From Saprospiraceae bacterium (GTDB lineage: Bacteria > Bacteroidota > Bacteroidia > Chitinophagales > Saprospiraceae), in the NCBI GenBank assembly GCA_026993525.1, contig JALWSS010000166.1:63213-127212 (forward strand): a stretch of 64,000 nt of DNA, given 5' to 3'. Position 1 is the stretch's first letter. Every line of letters begins with the position of its first letter. Shown here piece by piece: positions 33,996-43,382 of this stretch. The position numbers and the translations under genes were made by a program. Under the pieces are notes generated by a model. That model had not been told where the DNA came from, made no database searches, and worked only from the letters and a program-made list of their open reading frames with translations.

Positions 33996-34119
33996 GTACC
34001 CGACACGAAGCGGTTTGCGAAAATCCATGATTATCGTCAAGTGTGTATGGGGGGCTCCACAGCAAGCCGGAGCTGGAGCCAATGGCAATTAGCATCGGAA
34101 CCACTTCCTTTTGAGTATA
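33996..34119. repeat. Interspersed hairpin repeat family 1, copy 4
   Basis: This 124-bp diverged copy has a left arm GTACCCGACACGAAGCGGTT, a core CGTCAAGTGTGTATGGGG and a right arm ACCACTTCCTTTTGAGTATA (one mismatch to copies 1 and 2). The right-hand hairpin is replaced by a different stem, GGCTCCA ... TGGAGCC. Confidence 0.75.
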
Positions 34120-34170
34120 GCTTTGGGAGTTACCATAAAGTCAACTGGATCATCGAACTCTCCCAAACGC

Positions 34171-34201
34171 AAAAAGCCCCTCCTGTACGGAGAGGCTTTT
34201 T
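34171..34201 (-). terminator. Terminator of the pyrophosphatase gene
   Basis: AAAAAGCC-C-CTC and GAG-A-GGCTTTTT form a near-symmetric stem around TGTA. It has T tracts on both strands, so it can serve the minus-strand pyrophosphatase gene ending at 34223 and also block read-through from the left. Confidence 0.85.
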
Positions 34202-34222
34202 GAATCAGTAATCTGGATGTGC

Positions 34223-36409
34223 TTATACGAGCATCGGAGCAATGACCAATGCAACGACAGACATCAGCTTTAGCAGGATGTTGAGTGACGGACCGGAAGT
34301 GTCTTTGAAGGGGTCACCGACGGTGTCACCTACAACGGCAGCTTTGTGGGGCTCTGAGCCTTTGTAGTACATCTTGCCGTTGATTTCAACGCCTTCTTCG
34401 AACATTTTCTTGGCGTTGTCCCAGGCACCACCGGCGTTACTCTGGAAGATGGCCATGAGCACACCGGCTACGGTAACACCAGCCAGCAATCCACCCAGCA
34501 TTTCAGCATTGCCGAGGAAGCCAACGGCCACCGGAGTGACTACGGCCAGCAGACCCGGCAAGAGCATTTCCCGGATGGAAGCTTTGGTGGAAATTTCAAC
34601 GCACTTGCTGTATTCGGCTTTGCCGGAAGCAGCTTCGAAGGTTTCCTGATCGGCTTTTGACCAGTCACTGAAATCCTTGCCATCGTTTTTCTTCATCACA
34701 TCCAGGGCGGCTCCCAGCGCAGGAATGTTGGCAAACTGGCGGCGTACTTCCTGGATCATATCCATGGCAGCACGGCCTACCGCACCCATTGCGAGGGAAG
34801 AAAAGAGGAATGGCAGCATGCCTCCGAGAAACAAACCGGCGGTTACCAATGGCTTGGAAACGTCAATGGAGTTGATCTTGGCTGTTTCCATAAATGCTGC
34901 AAACAGGGCCAGGGCGGTCAGTGCAGCAGAACCGATGGCAAAACCTTTACCGATGGCAGCGGTGGTGTTACCCACTGCGTCCAGCTTGTCGGTGCGCTGG
35001 CGAACTTCTTTGGGCAGCTCGCTCATTTCGGCAATACCACCGGCGTTGTCGGAAATGGGACCGTAAGCGTCAACGGCCAACTGGATACCGGTGTTGGAGA
35101 GCATACCTACAGCGGCAATGGCAATTCCATACAAACCTGCAAAGTGGTAAGCACCAACAATGGCGATACAGAGGATAATGATTGGAATGGCGGTTGACTG
35201 CATACCCACGCCGAGGCCGGCAATGATGTTGGTTGCGGAACCGGTGAGTGATTGCTTTGCAATAGATCTTACCGGAGCTGTTCCTGTACCGGTGTAAAAT
35301 TCGGTGATGTAGCCAATTCCGAGACCGGCCAGCAGACCGAGAATCACCGCTACAAACACACCGGTGCTGCCGTAGTTGCCATCACCCATGCTCCAGTTTT
35401 CGGGCAGCATTCCTTTTACGATGAACCAGGTGGCCACCAGCATCAAAACAGATGAGATCAGCTCTCCCATGTTGAGTGCTTTTTGCGGGTTGCCGCCTTC
35501 TTTCACTTTTACGAAGAAGGTTCCGAAGATAGAGGTGAGGATACCTGTAGCGGCCAATGTCAGCGGAAGCAGCACACCGGAAAGGCCACCGAACTCGTCG
35601 GTCCAGGCACCGCCGGCTACCTGTGCTGAAGTCATGAAAGCTGCACCCAGTACCATGGTACCAATGATGGAACCCACATAAGATTCGAAGAGGTCGGCAC
35701 CCATACCAGCCACATCGCCCACGTTGTCACCGACGTTGTCGGCAATGGTGGCGGGGTTCAGTGGGTGGTCTTCCGGGATACCGGCTTCAACTTTACCCAC
35801 CAGGTCAGCCCCAACGTCAGCGGCTTTGGTATAAATGCCACCTCCTACACGGGCAAAAAGTGCGATAGAAGAAGCACCGAATGAAAATCCGGTGATAATG
35901 GTGATGACACGGTTCACAGCACTGGCATCGGCAATTCCGAAAGTGTTGCTATAGATGAGAAAAAGGCTTCCCAGACCGAGCACACCCAAACCCACCACGC
36001 CAAGACCCATCACGGATCCACCGGCAAAGGCAACTTCGAGGGCTTTGCCCAGGCTGGTACGGGCTGCGTTGGTAGTGCGAACGTTGGCTTTGGTGGCCAC
36101 ACGCATGCCAATGAAACCGGCCAGGCCGGAACACAATGCACCAACAATAAAGGAAACACCAATTACCGGAGAAGAGCCGGGGTTGTTGCCGCTGACGGCG
36201 AGAAGAATGGCTACTGCCAATACGAATATTGCCAACACGCGATACTCAGCTTTGAGAAAAGCCATGGCACCATCCTGAATGGCTTTGGCAATTCCTTTCA
36301 TTTTGTCAGAGCCTTCGTCTTGCTTTGTCACCCAGGCTGTTTTCCAGAAAGTGTAAAGCAGTCCGACCACACCAAGAACGGGAACTACGTAAATAAGGTT
36401 TTGCCCCAT
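34223..36409 (-). CDS. hppA: Membrane-bound cation-pumping pyrophosphatase
   Basis: This 728-residue integral membrane enzyme couples PPi hydrolysis to H+ or Na+ export. Fifteen to sixteen hydrophobic segments span the length. The substrate-binding acidic motif is intact ([20 protein letters not shown]), as is the second acidic region ([16 protein letters not shown], then [14 protein letters not shown]). The [13 protein letters not shown] sequence has Ala where K+-independent pumps have Lys, placing it in the K+-dependent class; many of these pump Na+. Whether this one pumps Na+ or H+ cannot be settled by eye. It is monocistronic with a strong predicted promoter and terminator. Confidence 0.96.
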   Translation of the reverse strand: MGQNLIYVVPVLGVVGLLYTFWKTAWVTKQDEGSDKMKGIAKAIQDGAMAFLKAEYRVLAIFVLAVAILLAVSGNNPGSSPVIGVSFIVGALCSGLAGFIGMRVATKANVRTTNAARTSLGKALEVAFAGGSVMGLGVVGLGVLGLGSLFLIYSNTFGIADASAVNRVITIITGFSFGASSIALFARVGGGIYTKAADVGADLVGKVEAGIPEDHPLNPATIADNVGDNVGDVAGMGADLFESYVGSIIGTMVLGAAFMTSAQVAGGAWTDEFGGLSGVLLPLTLAATGILTSIFGTFFVKVKEGGNPQKALNMGELISSVLMLVATWFIVKGMLPENWSMGDGNYGSTGVFVAVILGLLAGLGIGYITEFYTGTGTAPVRSIAKQSLTGSATNIIAGLGVGMQSTAIPIIILCIAIVGAYHFAGLYGIAIAAVGMLSNTGIQLAVDAYGPISDNAGGIAEMSELPKEVRQRTDKLDAVGNTTAAIGKGFAIGSAALTALALFAAFMETAKINSIDVSKPLVTAGLFLGGMLPFLFSSLAMGAVGRAAMDMIQEVRRQFANIPALGAALDVMKKNDGKDFSDWSKADQETFEAASGKAEYSKCVEISTKASIREMLLPGLLAVVTPVAVGFLGNAEMLGGLLAGVTVAGVLMAIFQSNAGGAWDNAKKMFEEGVEINGKMYYKGSEPHKAAVVGDTVGDPFKDTSGPSLNILLKLMSVVALVIAPMLV

Positions 36410-36541
36410 AATTTTTCGAGTTTAAAGATTTTGAATGGTTTTTCAATTAGCGAGGACCGCCCGGAGAGTTGAATGAAGTTCATTGTGGTGCGCGAGCCCC
36501 TCAAAGCACTTCAAAATTGAGCGGTTTTTCGTTCAGGCCGG

Positions 36542-36572
36542 CAAAAGTAACACAAAACTGTTTTCTTGCAAA
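36542..36572 (-). promoter_or_regulatory. Predicted hppA promoter (minus strand)
   Basis: Read on the minus strand, TTTG (36569-36572) and TACTTTTG (36542-36549) are an exact -33/-7 pair with 19 bp spacing. Transcription from here would give an untranslated leader of about 125 nt before the hppA start. Confidence 0.65.
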
Positions 36573-36633
36573 CTCTTTGAAACAGCTAACTCAAAGTGCT
36601 TCAACGGCTTAAAGAATAGGGTATTACACATCC

Positions 36634-37761
36634 ATGGCAGGCATCTATATACACATACCATTTTGCAGGCAGGCATGCCACTATTGCAATTTTCATTTTT
36701 CCACTTCCCTTCGGCAAAAGGAGGCGATGCTCGATGCCATCGCCCGGGAGTTAGAATTGAGACGAGACTTCCTCCGTGAAAGCCCCGTTGAAAGCATTTA
36801 CTTCGGTGGTGGCACTCCCTCCCTGTTGACTGGTGCAGACCTCGACCGGATTTTTCAGGCCGTTTATTCCTTGTTTTCCGTACAGCCTTCGGCTGAAATT
36901 ACCCTCGAAGCCAATCCCGACGATTTGACGAAGGAAAAAATCAGTGAACTCCGGCGCAGCCCTGTCAACCGGCTGAGCATTGGCGTACAGTCATTTTTCG
37001 AAGAAGATCTGCGATTCATGAACAGGGCACATTCAGCAGAGGAGGCCAGGCGCTGCATTGCCGAAGCAAAAACTGCCGGGTTTGAAAACCTGACCATTGA
37101 TTTGATTTACGGATCACCCACCATACCGATGGACCGGTGGAAGCTAAATGTTGAAACCGCCATCGAGCTGGACATACCCCATCTGTCTTGCTATTGCCTG
37201 ACGGTGGAACCCAAAACGGCACTGGCACATTTTGTCAAAACCGGCAAAGTGGCTGCCCCCGACGATGAGACAGCAGCCAGCCAGTTTGAGTTCCTGATGG
37301 ACCGGCTCGGTGAAGCGGGTTATGAGCATTACGAAATCTCCAACTTCGCTAAACACGGAATGTACTCCAGGCACAACACCTCCTACTGGCTGGGCAAGCC
37401 CTACCTGGGCGTGGGCCCATCGGCACATTCTTACGACGGGGAAAAACGGTATTGGAATGTGGCCAACAATGCCCGCTACATTAAAAGCATACAAAATGGT
37501 GACCTGCCCCTGGACTCAGAAGAGCTTTCCATTGCGGAGCGATACAACGAATACGTGATGACCTCACTGCGAACCACCTGGGGATGCGACCTGAACAGGG
37601 TCCGGGAATTCGGTGAAATGTTCCATGACTATATATTAACTAATGTGTACCCCTTTCTTGCAACCGGCCTCGTTGTCAGGAGGGGCGAGCTTTTAACACT
37701 TAGCAAAAAGGGAAAGTTAGTTGCCGATTATGTTGAATCGGAGCTGTTTTGGACAGATTGA
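36634..37761 (+). CDS. hemW: Radical SAM protein HemW (coproporphyrinogen oxidase-like haem chaperone)
   Basis: This 375-residue protein begins directly with IYIHIPFCRQACHYCNFHF, the radical-SAM CxxxCxxC cluster motif without the N-terminal extension of true HemN. GGGTPSLL, LEANPDDL and the HNxxYW sequence (RHNTSYWLG) near residue 248 mark it as HemW, a haem-binding chaperone rather than a coproporphyrinogen oxidase. A HemN_C-like domain occupies the last about 80 residues. It ends one base before the convergent radC. Confidence 0.94.
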   Translation: MAGIYIHIPFCRQACHYCNFHFSTSLRQKEAMLDAIARELELRRDFLRESPVESIYFGGGTPSLLTGADLDRIFQAVYSLFSVQPSAEITLEANPDDLTKEKISELRRSPVNRLSIGVQSFFEEDLRFMNRAHSAEEARRCIAEAKTAGFENLTIDLIYGSPTIPMDRWKLNVETAIELDIPHLSCYCLTVEPKTALAHFVKTGKVAAPDDETAASQFEFLMDRLGEAGYEHYEISNFAKHGMYSRHNTSYWLGKPYLGVGPSAHSYDGEKRYWNVANNARYIKSIQNGDLPLDSEELSIAERYNEYVMTSLRTTWGCDLNRVREFGEMFHDYILTNVYPFLATGLVVRRGELLTLSKKGKLVADYVESELFWTD

Positions 37762-37762
37762 T

Positions 37763-38467
37763 TCACAGGGCGCCTTCATCGGCAAAGCTGTAGTAATTTC
37801 CTTCGGCAATGATGAGGTGGTCCAACACCTGCACCCCCACTACTTCTCCTCCTTGTTTGAGTTTCTTCGTCAATTGCACATCAGCGGGGCTGGGCTTCAG
37901 GTTGCCCGAAGGGTGATTGTGGCAAAGAATGACCGCAACGGCCTGTCCTTCAATGGCTTTGCGGAACAACACCTTTGAATCCACCAGGGTGGCATCGGTT
38001 CCACCAGCGCTCACTTTTTCGGTGCCGATGATCTTGTTGGACTTATTCAACAGCAGCATCCAAAACTCCTCATGGGGCAAGTCGGAAACCAGTGGATACA
38101 GCGCATGAAAAGCATCCTTGCTGCTGCGAACAACGGGTTTCTCCAAATTGACAGAGGCATGGTGGCGCCTGCCCAGTTCAAGTGCAGCGGCAATGGAAAT
38201 AGCTTTTGCTTCGCCGATTCCTTTGAACTTCATCAATTCAGCCAGCGAGAACCTGCCCAGTTCGGTCAGGTTGTTGGAAGCCGATGCAAGGATGCGTTTT
38301 GCCAAAGACACTGCCGTTTCTGAACGAGAGCCTGAACCAATGACGATGGCCAATAACTCCGCATCAGAAAGTGCATGTCTGCCTTTGTTCAACAGTTTTT
38401 CACGTGGCCTGTCATCTTCCGCCCAGGCGGTAATGGGAAGGGAATGGGAGGTAGGGTAGTTTTCCAT
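37763..38467 (-). CDS. radC: RadC-family JAB-domain protein
   Basis: This 234-residue protein has an N-terminal helix-hairpin-helix-like region (about 15-105: EKLLNKGRHALSDAELLAIV; LMKFKGIGEAKAISIAAALE) and a C-terminal JAB1/MPN metalloprotease-like domain with the motif HNHPSGNLKPSPAD. The length and order are typical of chromosomal RadC. Despite the name, a role in DNA repair is not established. It is convergent with hemW and divergent from thrA. Confidence 0.95.
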   Translation of the reverse strand: MENYPTSHSLPITAWAEDDRPREKLLNKGRHALSDAELLAIVIGSGSRSETAVSLAKRILASASNNLTELGRFSLAELMKFKGIGEAKAISIAAALELGRRHHASVNLEKPVVRSSKDAFHALYPLVSDLPHEEFWMLLLNKSNKIIGTEKVSAGGTDATLVDSKVLFRKAIEGQAVAVILCHNHPSGNLKPSPADVQLTKKLKQGGEVVGVQVLDHLIIAEGNYYSFADEGAL

Positions 38468-38496
38468 AGTCTTCAGGGTTTGGTGGTTGTCTGAAA

Positions 38497-38504
38497 CAAA
38501 AATA
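38497..38504 (-). promoter_or_regulatory. Possible radC -7 element
   Basis: TATTTTTG on the minus strand matches TAnnTTTG exactly, 30 bp before the radC start, but no good -33 TTTG is present at the expected distance. Confidence 0.35.
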
Positions 38505-38526
38505 ATCGCCAGCCTTGTAAAATGGC

Positions 38527-38534
38527 TACTTTTG
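38527..38534 (+). promoter_or_regulatory. Possible thr operon -7 element
   Basis: TACTTTTG matches TAnnTTTG exactly, 119 bp before the thrA ATG, but it lacks a clear -33 partner. The leader after it has no obvious threonine/isoleucine-rich leader peptide or attenuator. Confidence 0.35.
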
Positions 38535-38652
38535 GCACCTATTTAGGTAATTGGCATATAAGCTATTTTGCAAGTGTATTCCTTCGGGAAAATTCTCACA
38601 CGGCACTGAAAAGGCCGGACAGTGTTTTCATCCACAAAAACCTCGACCTCCC

Positions 38653-41109
38653 ATGCGTGTCCTAAAGTTTGGTGGCAGCTCGGTTTCAACTCCTGACCGG
38701 ATCAAGGGCATTCTCAATATCCTGAAATTATACTACAGCAAGGGCGAAAAATTCACAGTGGTATTTTCTGCTTTTGGCGGGGCAACGGATTCGTTGATCC
38801 AAATGGGGAATCTTGCCAGCGAAAGGAATCCCGATTACAAAGACCTTCTGGCGGAGTTTCGTACCAGGCATGAAGACACCGTCAGAGAACTGGTACAAGG
38901 GCCCGCACTCAGAGCGACTCTTCAAAAGCTGAAGGAAAAACACGATCTTCTGGAAGACGTACTAAATGGGGTATTTCTGGTGAAGGAGGCGTCTCCCCGC
39001 ACCCTTGATTACATCGTGAGCTTTGGTGAGCGCAGCTCCAACTTCATCATAGCCACCGCTTTGAATGAGAAGGGAATACCGGCCAGGTACCTGGATGCCC
39101 GGCAGATCATCCTGACTGACGACAAGTTCGGTTCTGCCAATGTTGATCAGAGAGCAAGCTTCAACAACATACAAAAACACTACAAGCAAAACCCTGAAAT
39201 TCAAATTGTTACAGGTTTTATCGGCTCTACTCCCGGCGGTGTTACGACCACCCTGGGCCGTGGTGGGTCAGATTACACGGCCGCCATCATAGCAGCAGCC
39301 CTCGATGCTGAGGAAATCGAAATCTGGACGGACGTGGACGGCGTTCTCACTGCCGATCCAGGGAAAGTACCCAAAGCGTTTTCCATACCCGCACTTACCT
39401 ACGCCGAGGCGATGGAAATGTCGCATTTTGGGGCGAAAGTCATTTACCCACCTACCTTGCAACCTGCGCTGAAAAAGGGAATCCCGCTTCGGATCAAGAA
39501 CACCTTCAAACCGGAATTCCCCGGCACTTTCGTTTCAAAAGAAAAGAGCAAGCATGAACGTGCCGTAACGGGAATCAGCTCCATCAGCAATGTAGCCCTT
39601 CTCACATTACAAGGGGGGGGCATGTTTGGTGTGCCCGGAATTGCTGCCCGCCTTTTCGGAAGCCTTGCAGATGCAGGCATCAGTGTTATTCTGATTACCC
39701 AGGGCAGCTCCGAGCACTCCATCACTTTTGCTGTTTCCCCGGAAATGGCGGTAAAAGCCAAAAAGCAGGTAGAAGAAGCTTTTGCCTACGAACTCGAGAA
39801 AGGCCGGGTGGATCCCATCAAGATAGAAAACGACCTGTCAGTCTTGGCCATCATCGGAGAGAACATGCGCTATCGGCCGGGAATAGCCGGCCGGTTGTTC
39901 CAGGCATTGGGAAAGAACGGTGTTAACGTAGTGGCCATCGCTCAGGGCAGTTCGGAACTGAACATTTCCGTAGTGGTTTCTTCTGCTGACGAGGCCAAGG
40001 CCATGAACGCCCTGCACGAAGCATTTTTTCTTTCCGACACCAAAGAATTGCATTTGTTCATGGTAGGAGTAGGACTTATAGGCAAGACACTCATCAGGCA
40101 AATCCAGGAACAAGCCGCCTTTTTGAAAGAAACCAGAAGCCTGGAAGTGAAAGTGGTAGGACTCGCCAATAGCAAAAAGATGCTGTTTTCAGAAGAAGGT
40201 ATCAAACTGGCAAATTGGAAAGAGCAACTGGAAAGTACAGGAGAGAGCATGAACTTGCCGGAATACGTGGCCACCATGAAAGCCCTCAATTTGTCCAACA
40301 GCATTTTTGTGGACAACACTGCCAATGAAGAAATCACCAGGTTTTATGAATCAATCCTTGAAGGAAGCATTTCGATTTCGACGCCAAACAAGATAGCCAC
40401 CTCTTCTTCTTACCTCCAATATCAGCGGCTTAAAAACATTGCCTCCAAAAGGGGTGTCCAATTCGTTTACGAGACCAATGTCGGTGCAGGATTGCCGGTC
40501 ATTTCAACGCTCAATGATCTGCTGGTCAGCGGAGACAGGATTCTGAAGATAGAAGGTGTCCTTTCGGGTTCTATGTCCTTCATTTTCAATACTTTCGATG
40601 GAAGTAAGCCCTTTTCTGCCATCGTTAGGGAAGCCCGGGAAAAAGGATACACCGAACCCGATCCAAGGGAAGACCTCAGTGGAGCTGATGTGAGAAGAAA
40701 GATACTTATCCTCGCCCGGGAAACCGGATTACCCATTGACAGTGAGGAGGTTTTGATTGAAGAAATTCTCCCCAAAAAGGTAATGAAGGCCCCGGATGTG
40801 GATGCATTCTTCGAAGAACTGGAAAAAGTGGACCCGCATTTTGAGAAGCTATACCAACAAGCGGCAAAGAATGGGCAAGTGCTCAGGATGATTGCCAGCC
40901 TGGAAAACGGCAAAGCCAATATCTCCCTAAAAGCAGTTGGAAAGGACCACCCATTTTACGGACTCAGTGGGTCGGACAACATGATCGTATTCACAACTGA
41001 GCGCTACAACGACAGACCACTGGTAGTGCGAGGACCCGGCGCAGGAGCCGAAGTGACCGCTGCAGGTGTCTTTGCCGAAATCATCAAAATTGGAAACTAC
41101 CTCACCTGA
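38653..41109 (+). CDS. thrA: Bifunctional aspartate kinase / homoserine dehydrogenase I
   Basis: This 818-residue fusion starts at ATG 38653 (MRVLKFGGSSVSTPDRI), the canonical kinase start. The aspartokinase domain (1-300) has KFGGSS and TTLGRGGSDYTAA. Two ACT regulatory domains (about 315-460) include SSEHSITFAVS and SSELNISVVVS. The homoserine dehydrogenase (about 465-818) has the NAD(P)-binding VGVGLIGKTL and the substrate region NVGAGLPVISTLNDLL ... GSMSFIFNTF. It catalyses the first and third steps from aspartate to threonine and methionine, and the ACT domains suggest feedback inhibition by threonine. It is the first gene of thrABC. Confidence 0.97.
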   Translation: MRVLKFGGSSVSTPDRIKGILNILKLYYSKGEKFTVVFSAFGGATDSLIQMGNLASERNPDYKDLLAEFRTRHEDTVRELVQGPALRATLQKLKEKHDLLEDVLNGVFLVKEASPRTLDYIVSFGERSSNFIIATALNEKGIPARYLDARQIILTDDKFGSANVDQRASFNNIQKHYKQNPEIQIVTGFIGSTPGGVTTTLGRGGSDYTAAIIAAALDAEEIEIWTDVDGVLTADPGKVPKAFSIPALTYAEAMEMSHFGAKVIYPPTLQPALKKGIPLRIKNTFKPEFPGTFVSKEKSKHERAVTGISSISNVALLTLQGGGMFGVPGIAARLFGSLADAGISVILITQGSSEHSITFAVSPEMAVKAKKQVEEAFAYELEKGRVDPIKIENDLSVLAIIGENMRYRPGIAGRLFQALGKNGVNVVAIAQGSSELNISVVVSSADEAKAMNALHEAFFLSDTKELHLFMVGVGLIGKTLIRQIQEQAAFLKETRSLEVKVVGLANSKKMLFSEEGIKLANWKEQLESTGESMNLPEYVATMKALNLSNSIFVDNTANEEITRFYESILEGSISISTPNKIATSSSYLQYQRLKNIASKRGVQFVYETNVGAGLPVISTLNDLLVSGDRILKIEGVLSGSMSFIFNTFDGSKPFSAIVREAREKGYTEPDPREDLSGADVRRKILILARETGLPIDSEEVLIEEILPKKVMKAPDVDAFFEELEKVDPHFEKLYQQAAKNGQVLRMIASLENGKANISLKAVGKDHPFYGLSGSDNMIVFTTERYNDRPLVVRGPGAGAEVTAAGVFAEIIKIGNYLT

Positions 41110-41113
41110 AACT

Positions 41114-42052
41114 ATGAGCAAACAAGCAGGAATAAAAGTCTTTGCACCAGCCACCGTCGGTAACCTGGCCGTAGGTTTTGACATCATGGGAATGGCTTTG
41201 GAAAAACCGGGTGACGAATTGATCGCCCGCTTTTCTGACAAGCCGGGCATTCAGATTACCGCCATCACCGGTGCCAAAGGGAAACTACCCAAAGACCCTT
41301 TGAAGAATACTGCAAGCTTTGCGGCCCTTCAATTTCTGAAGCACCTTGGTGAAGACAAATTGGGGTTTGAGTTTGAGCTTCACAAAAAGATGCCCATTGG
41401 AAGCGGCCTCGGCAGCAGTGCAGCAAGTGCAGTGGCAGGCGTCATGGCAGTAAATGAATTGCTCAGGCGCCCATTGGAAAAGAAAGAACTGCTCCCCTTT
41501 GCCATGCAGGGAGAATTCCTCGCATCAGGGGGCATGCACGCAGATAATGTAGCACCGTCGTTACTCGGAGGGGTTTTGCTATGCAGTGGGACACAACATA
41601 TTGATATTCAAAGGGTTCCAACTCCAAGAGGGCTTTTTGCAGCCGTACTTTATCCACATGTCGAGGTATTGACCAGGGCCGCCAGAAAAATGCTGAGCGA
41701 TGCCGTGCCACTGAAAAAACACATCCGGCAAAGTGCAAATCTTGGTGGGTTTATCATAGGCATGTACAACTCCGATTTTGATTTGATTTCCCGATCACTT
41801 CAGGATGTCATCATAGAGCCCCAACGCCAATCCCTGATTCCTGAATTCACTGCTGCAAAGCAGGCTGCACTGGATGCAGGGGCCCTCGGATGCAGTATCT
41901 CAGGAGCCGGGCCGTCCATCTTTGCATTGTGCCAAAACAGCCTCATTGCGGAAAATGTCGGAACGGCTATGCAAAGGATTTACCACAATGCAAAAGTTGA
42001 ATCCAACCTCTACATTTCAGCGATAAACCACGAAGGAGCCATTAAACTGTGA
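41114..42052 (+). CDS. thrB: Homoserine kinase
   Basis: This 312-residue GHMP kinase starts at ATG 41114 (MSKQAGIKVFAPATVGNLAV), 4 bp after the thrA stop. The ATP-binding motif is PIGSGLGSSAASAV (near residue 100) and the third GHMP motif is CSISGAGPSIFAL near 275. It phosphorylates homoserine for threonine synthase. The upstream in-frame extension into thrA is not used. Confidence 0.97.
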   Translation: MSKQAGIKVFAPATVGNLAVGFDIMGMALEKPGDELIARFSDKPGIQITAITGAKGKLPKDPLKNTASFAALQFLKHLGEDKLGFEFELHKKMPIGSGLGSSAASAVAGVMAVNELLRRPLEKKELLPFAMQGEFLASGGMHADNVAPSLLGGVLLCSGTQHIDIQRVPTPRGLFAAVLYPHVEVLTRAARKMLSDAVPLKKHIRQSANLGGFIIGMYNSDFDLISRSLQDVIIEPQRQSLIPEFTAAKQAALDAGALGCSISGAGPSIFALCQNSLIAENVGTAMQRIYHNAKVESNLYISAINHEGAIKL

Positions 42053-42058
42053 TTGCCC

Positions 42059-43357
42059 ATGCACCTGTACAGCACCAGGAATAAAAGCGGCTTTGTGTCC
42101 CTCAGGGAAGCTGTCCTGAAAGGACTACCCGATGACAACGGGCTTTACATGCCGGAATCCATTCCCCAACTGCCTGATTCCTTTTTTTCCTCACTTCGTA
42201 AAATGAGTTTTGTGGAAATCGGGTATGCCGTTTCCAAAGCCCTGTTTCAGGAGGAAATCCCGGATTCGAACCTCATTGACATCGTATCAAAGGCCCTGAC
42301 CTTCCCGGCCCCTTTGGTCAAACTTGCAGATCACACCTTTATCCTTGAGTTGTTTCACGGCCCCTCCCTTGCGTTCAAGGATTTTGGGGCAAGGTTCATG
42401 GCTCAGCTCATGAGTTATTTCAACCGGGAAGAAGACAGGGAATTAACCATTCTCGTTGCTACTTCCGGGGATACCGGCGGTGCGGTCGCAGCAGGATTCC
42501 ACAATACCCCCGGTATCAACATCGTCATCCTCTACCCTTCCGGAAAAGTGAGTGAACTGCAAGAGAAACAACTCACTACCCTGGGAGGAAACGTGAGAGC
42601 ACTGGAGATTCAGGGGACATTTGATGATTGCCAGGCACTTGTCAAACAAGCTTTTCTCGACAAAGAACTCAACCAGAGATTGCGGCTCTCATCGGCCAAT
42701 TCGATCAACATTGCCAGGTTGGTTCCACAATCCTTCTACTATTTTGAAGCCTGGAAACAATTGCCCGAAGGAACCCAACCTGTCTTTGTAGTGCCAAGTG
42801 GGAACTTCGGCAATCTTACGGCAGGGATTCTTGCTCACAAAATGGGGCTCCCGGTACAAAAGTTTGTCGCCGCAACCAATGCAAATGATGTTGTTCCGAA
42901 ATATGTAAAAACAGGAAAGTTCAACCCCAGACCCTCTGTCCAGACCATTTCCAACGCCATGGACGTGGGAAATCCTTCAAATTTTGAGCGGTTACAGGAT
43001 ATTTTCGGTTTCACGTGGAACCGCTTTGTTGAAAAAATATCTTCCTGTTCTTTAGACGACGATCAAACCAGGGCCGAAATAATCAAATGCTACAAGGATT
43101 ACAATTACATACTGGACCCTCACGGTGCTGTTGGGTTTGGCGCATGGAAAGCCCATCTGGCCTCTCACCCAAATTCAACCGGGGTAATCCTGGAAACAGC
43201 CCATCCGTCAAAATTTATTGATGAAGTAGAATCAAACCTGGGAATAAAGGTCAAAGTCCCGGAAAGACTTGCCCGGTTAAGAGAAAGGCCGAAAGATTCA
43301 GTGAAAATGCTACCTGAATATGACAAATTGAAAAGCTACCTTGTGAGCAACTTCTAA
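42059..43357 (+). CDS. thrC: Threonine synthase
   Basis: This 432-residue PLP enzyme converts phosphohomoserine to threonine. The ATG at 42059 (MHLYSTRNKSGFVSLREAVL) lies 6 bp after the thrB stop; a TTG two codons earlier is less likely. The N-terminal domain is followed by the PLP lysine in GPSLAFKDFGARF (near residue 110) and the phosphate-binding loop ATSGDTGGAVAAGF. It is the last gene of thrABC. A parS-like sequence lies within its coding region (43007-43022) and another immediately after its stop. Confidence 0.97.
   Translation: MHLYSTRNKSGFVSLREAVLKGLPDDNGLYMPESIPQLPDSFFSSLRKMSFVEIGYAVSKALFQEEIPDSNLIDIVSKALTFPAPLVKLADHTFILELFHGPSLAFKDFGARFMAQLMSYFNREEDRELTILVATSGDTGGAVAAGFHNTPGINIVILYPSGKVSELQEKQLTTLGGNVRALEIQGTFDDCQALVKQAFLDKELNQRLRLSSANSINIARLVPQSFYYFEAWKQLPEGTQPVFVVPSGNFGNLTAGILAHKMGLPVQKFVAATNANDVVPKYVKTGKFNPRPSVQTISNAMDVGNPSNFERLQDIFGFTWNRFVEKISSCSLDDDQTRAEIIKCYKDYNYILDPHGAVGFGAWKAHLASHPNSTGVILETAHPSKFIDEVESNLGIKVKVPERLARLRERPKDSVKMLPEYDKLKSYLVSNF
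43007..43022. promoter_or_regulatory. parS-like site 1 (inside thrC)
   Basis: GGTTTCACGTGGAACC matches TGTTTCACGTGGAACA, the reverse complement of the known parS variant TGTTCCACGTGAAACA, at 14 of 16 positions; only the two outermost bases differ. It encodes Gly-Phe-Thr-Trp-Asn within thrC. Confidence 0.55.
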
Positions 43358-43360
43358 TCC

Positions 43361-43376
43361 GGTTTCACGTGAAACA
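43361..43376. promoter_or_regulatory. parS centromere-like site 2
   Basis: GGTTTCACGTGAAACA matches the bacterial parS consensus TGTTTCACGTGAAACA at 15 of 16 positions and contains a perfect 14-bp palindrome, GTTTCACGTGAAAC. It occupies almost the whole 25-bp gap between thrC and the DMT transporter gene. ParB would bind here in chromosome partitioning. Confidence 0.8.
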
Positions 43377-43382
43377 CCATAA

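Larger units (their letters stand above)
33714..34222. other. 509-bp intergenic region rich in palindromes
   Basis: This is a convergent gap between the metalloprotease and the pyrophosphatase, with no gene. In order it holds the metalloprotease terminator, an inverted repeat (33813-33862), a 31-bp palindrome (33919-33949), repeat family 1 copy 4 (33996-34119) and the pyrophosphatase terminator (34171-34201). Confidence 0.7.

Noticed and set aside
38393..38408. Third possible parS site (TTTTTCACGTGG...) inside radC
   Set aside because: Only the CACGTG core and left half agree; about five positions differ from consensus, clearly worse than the two sites near 43 kb.
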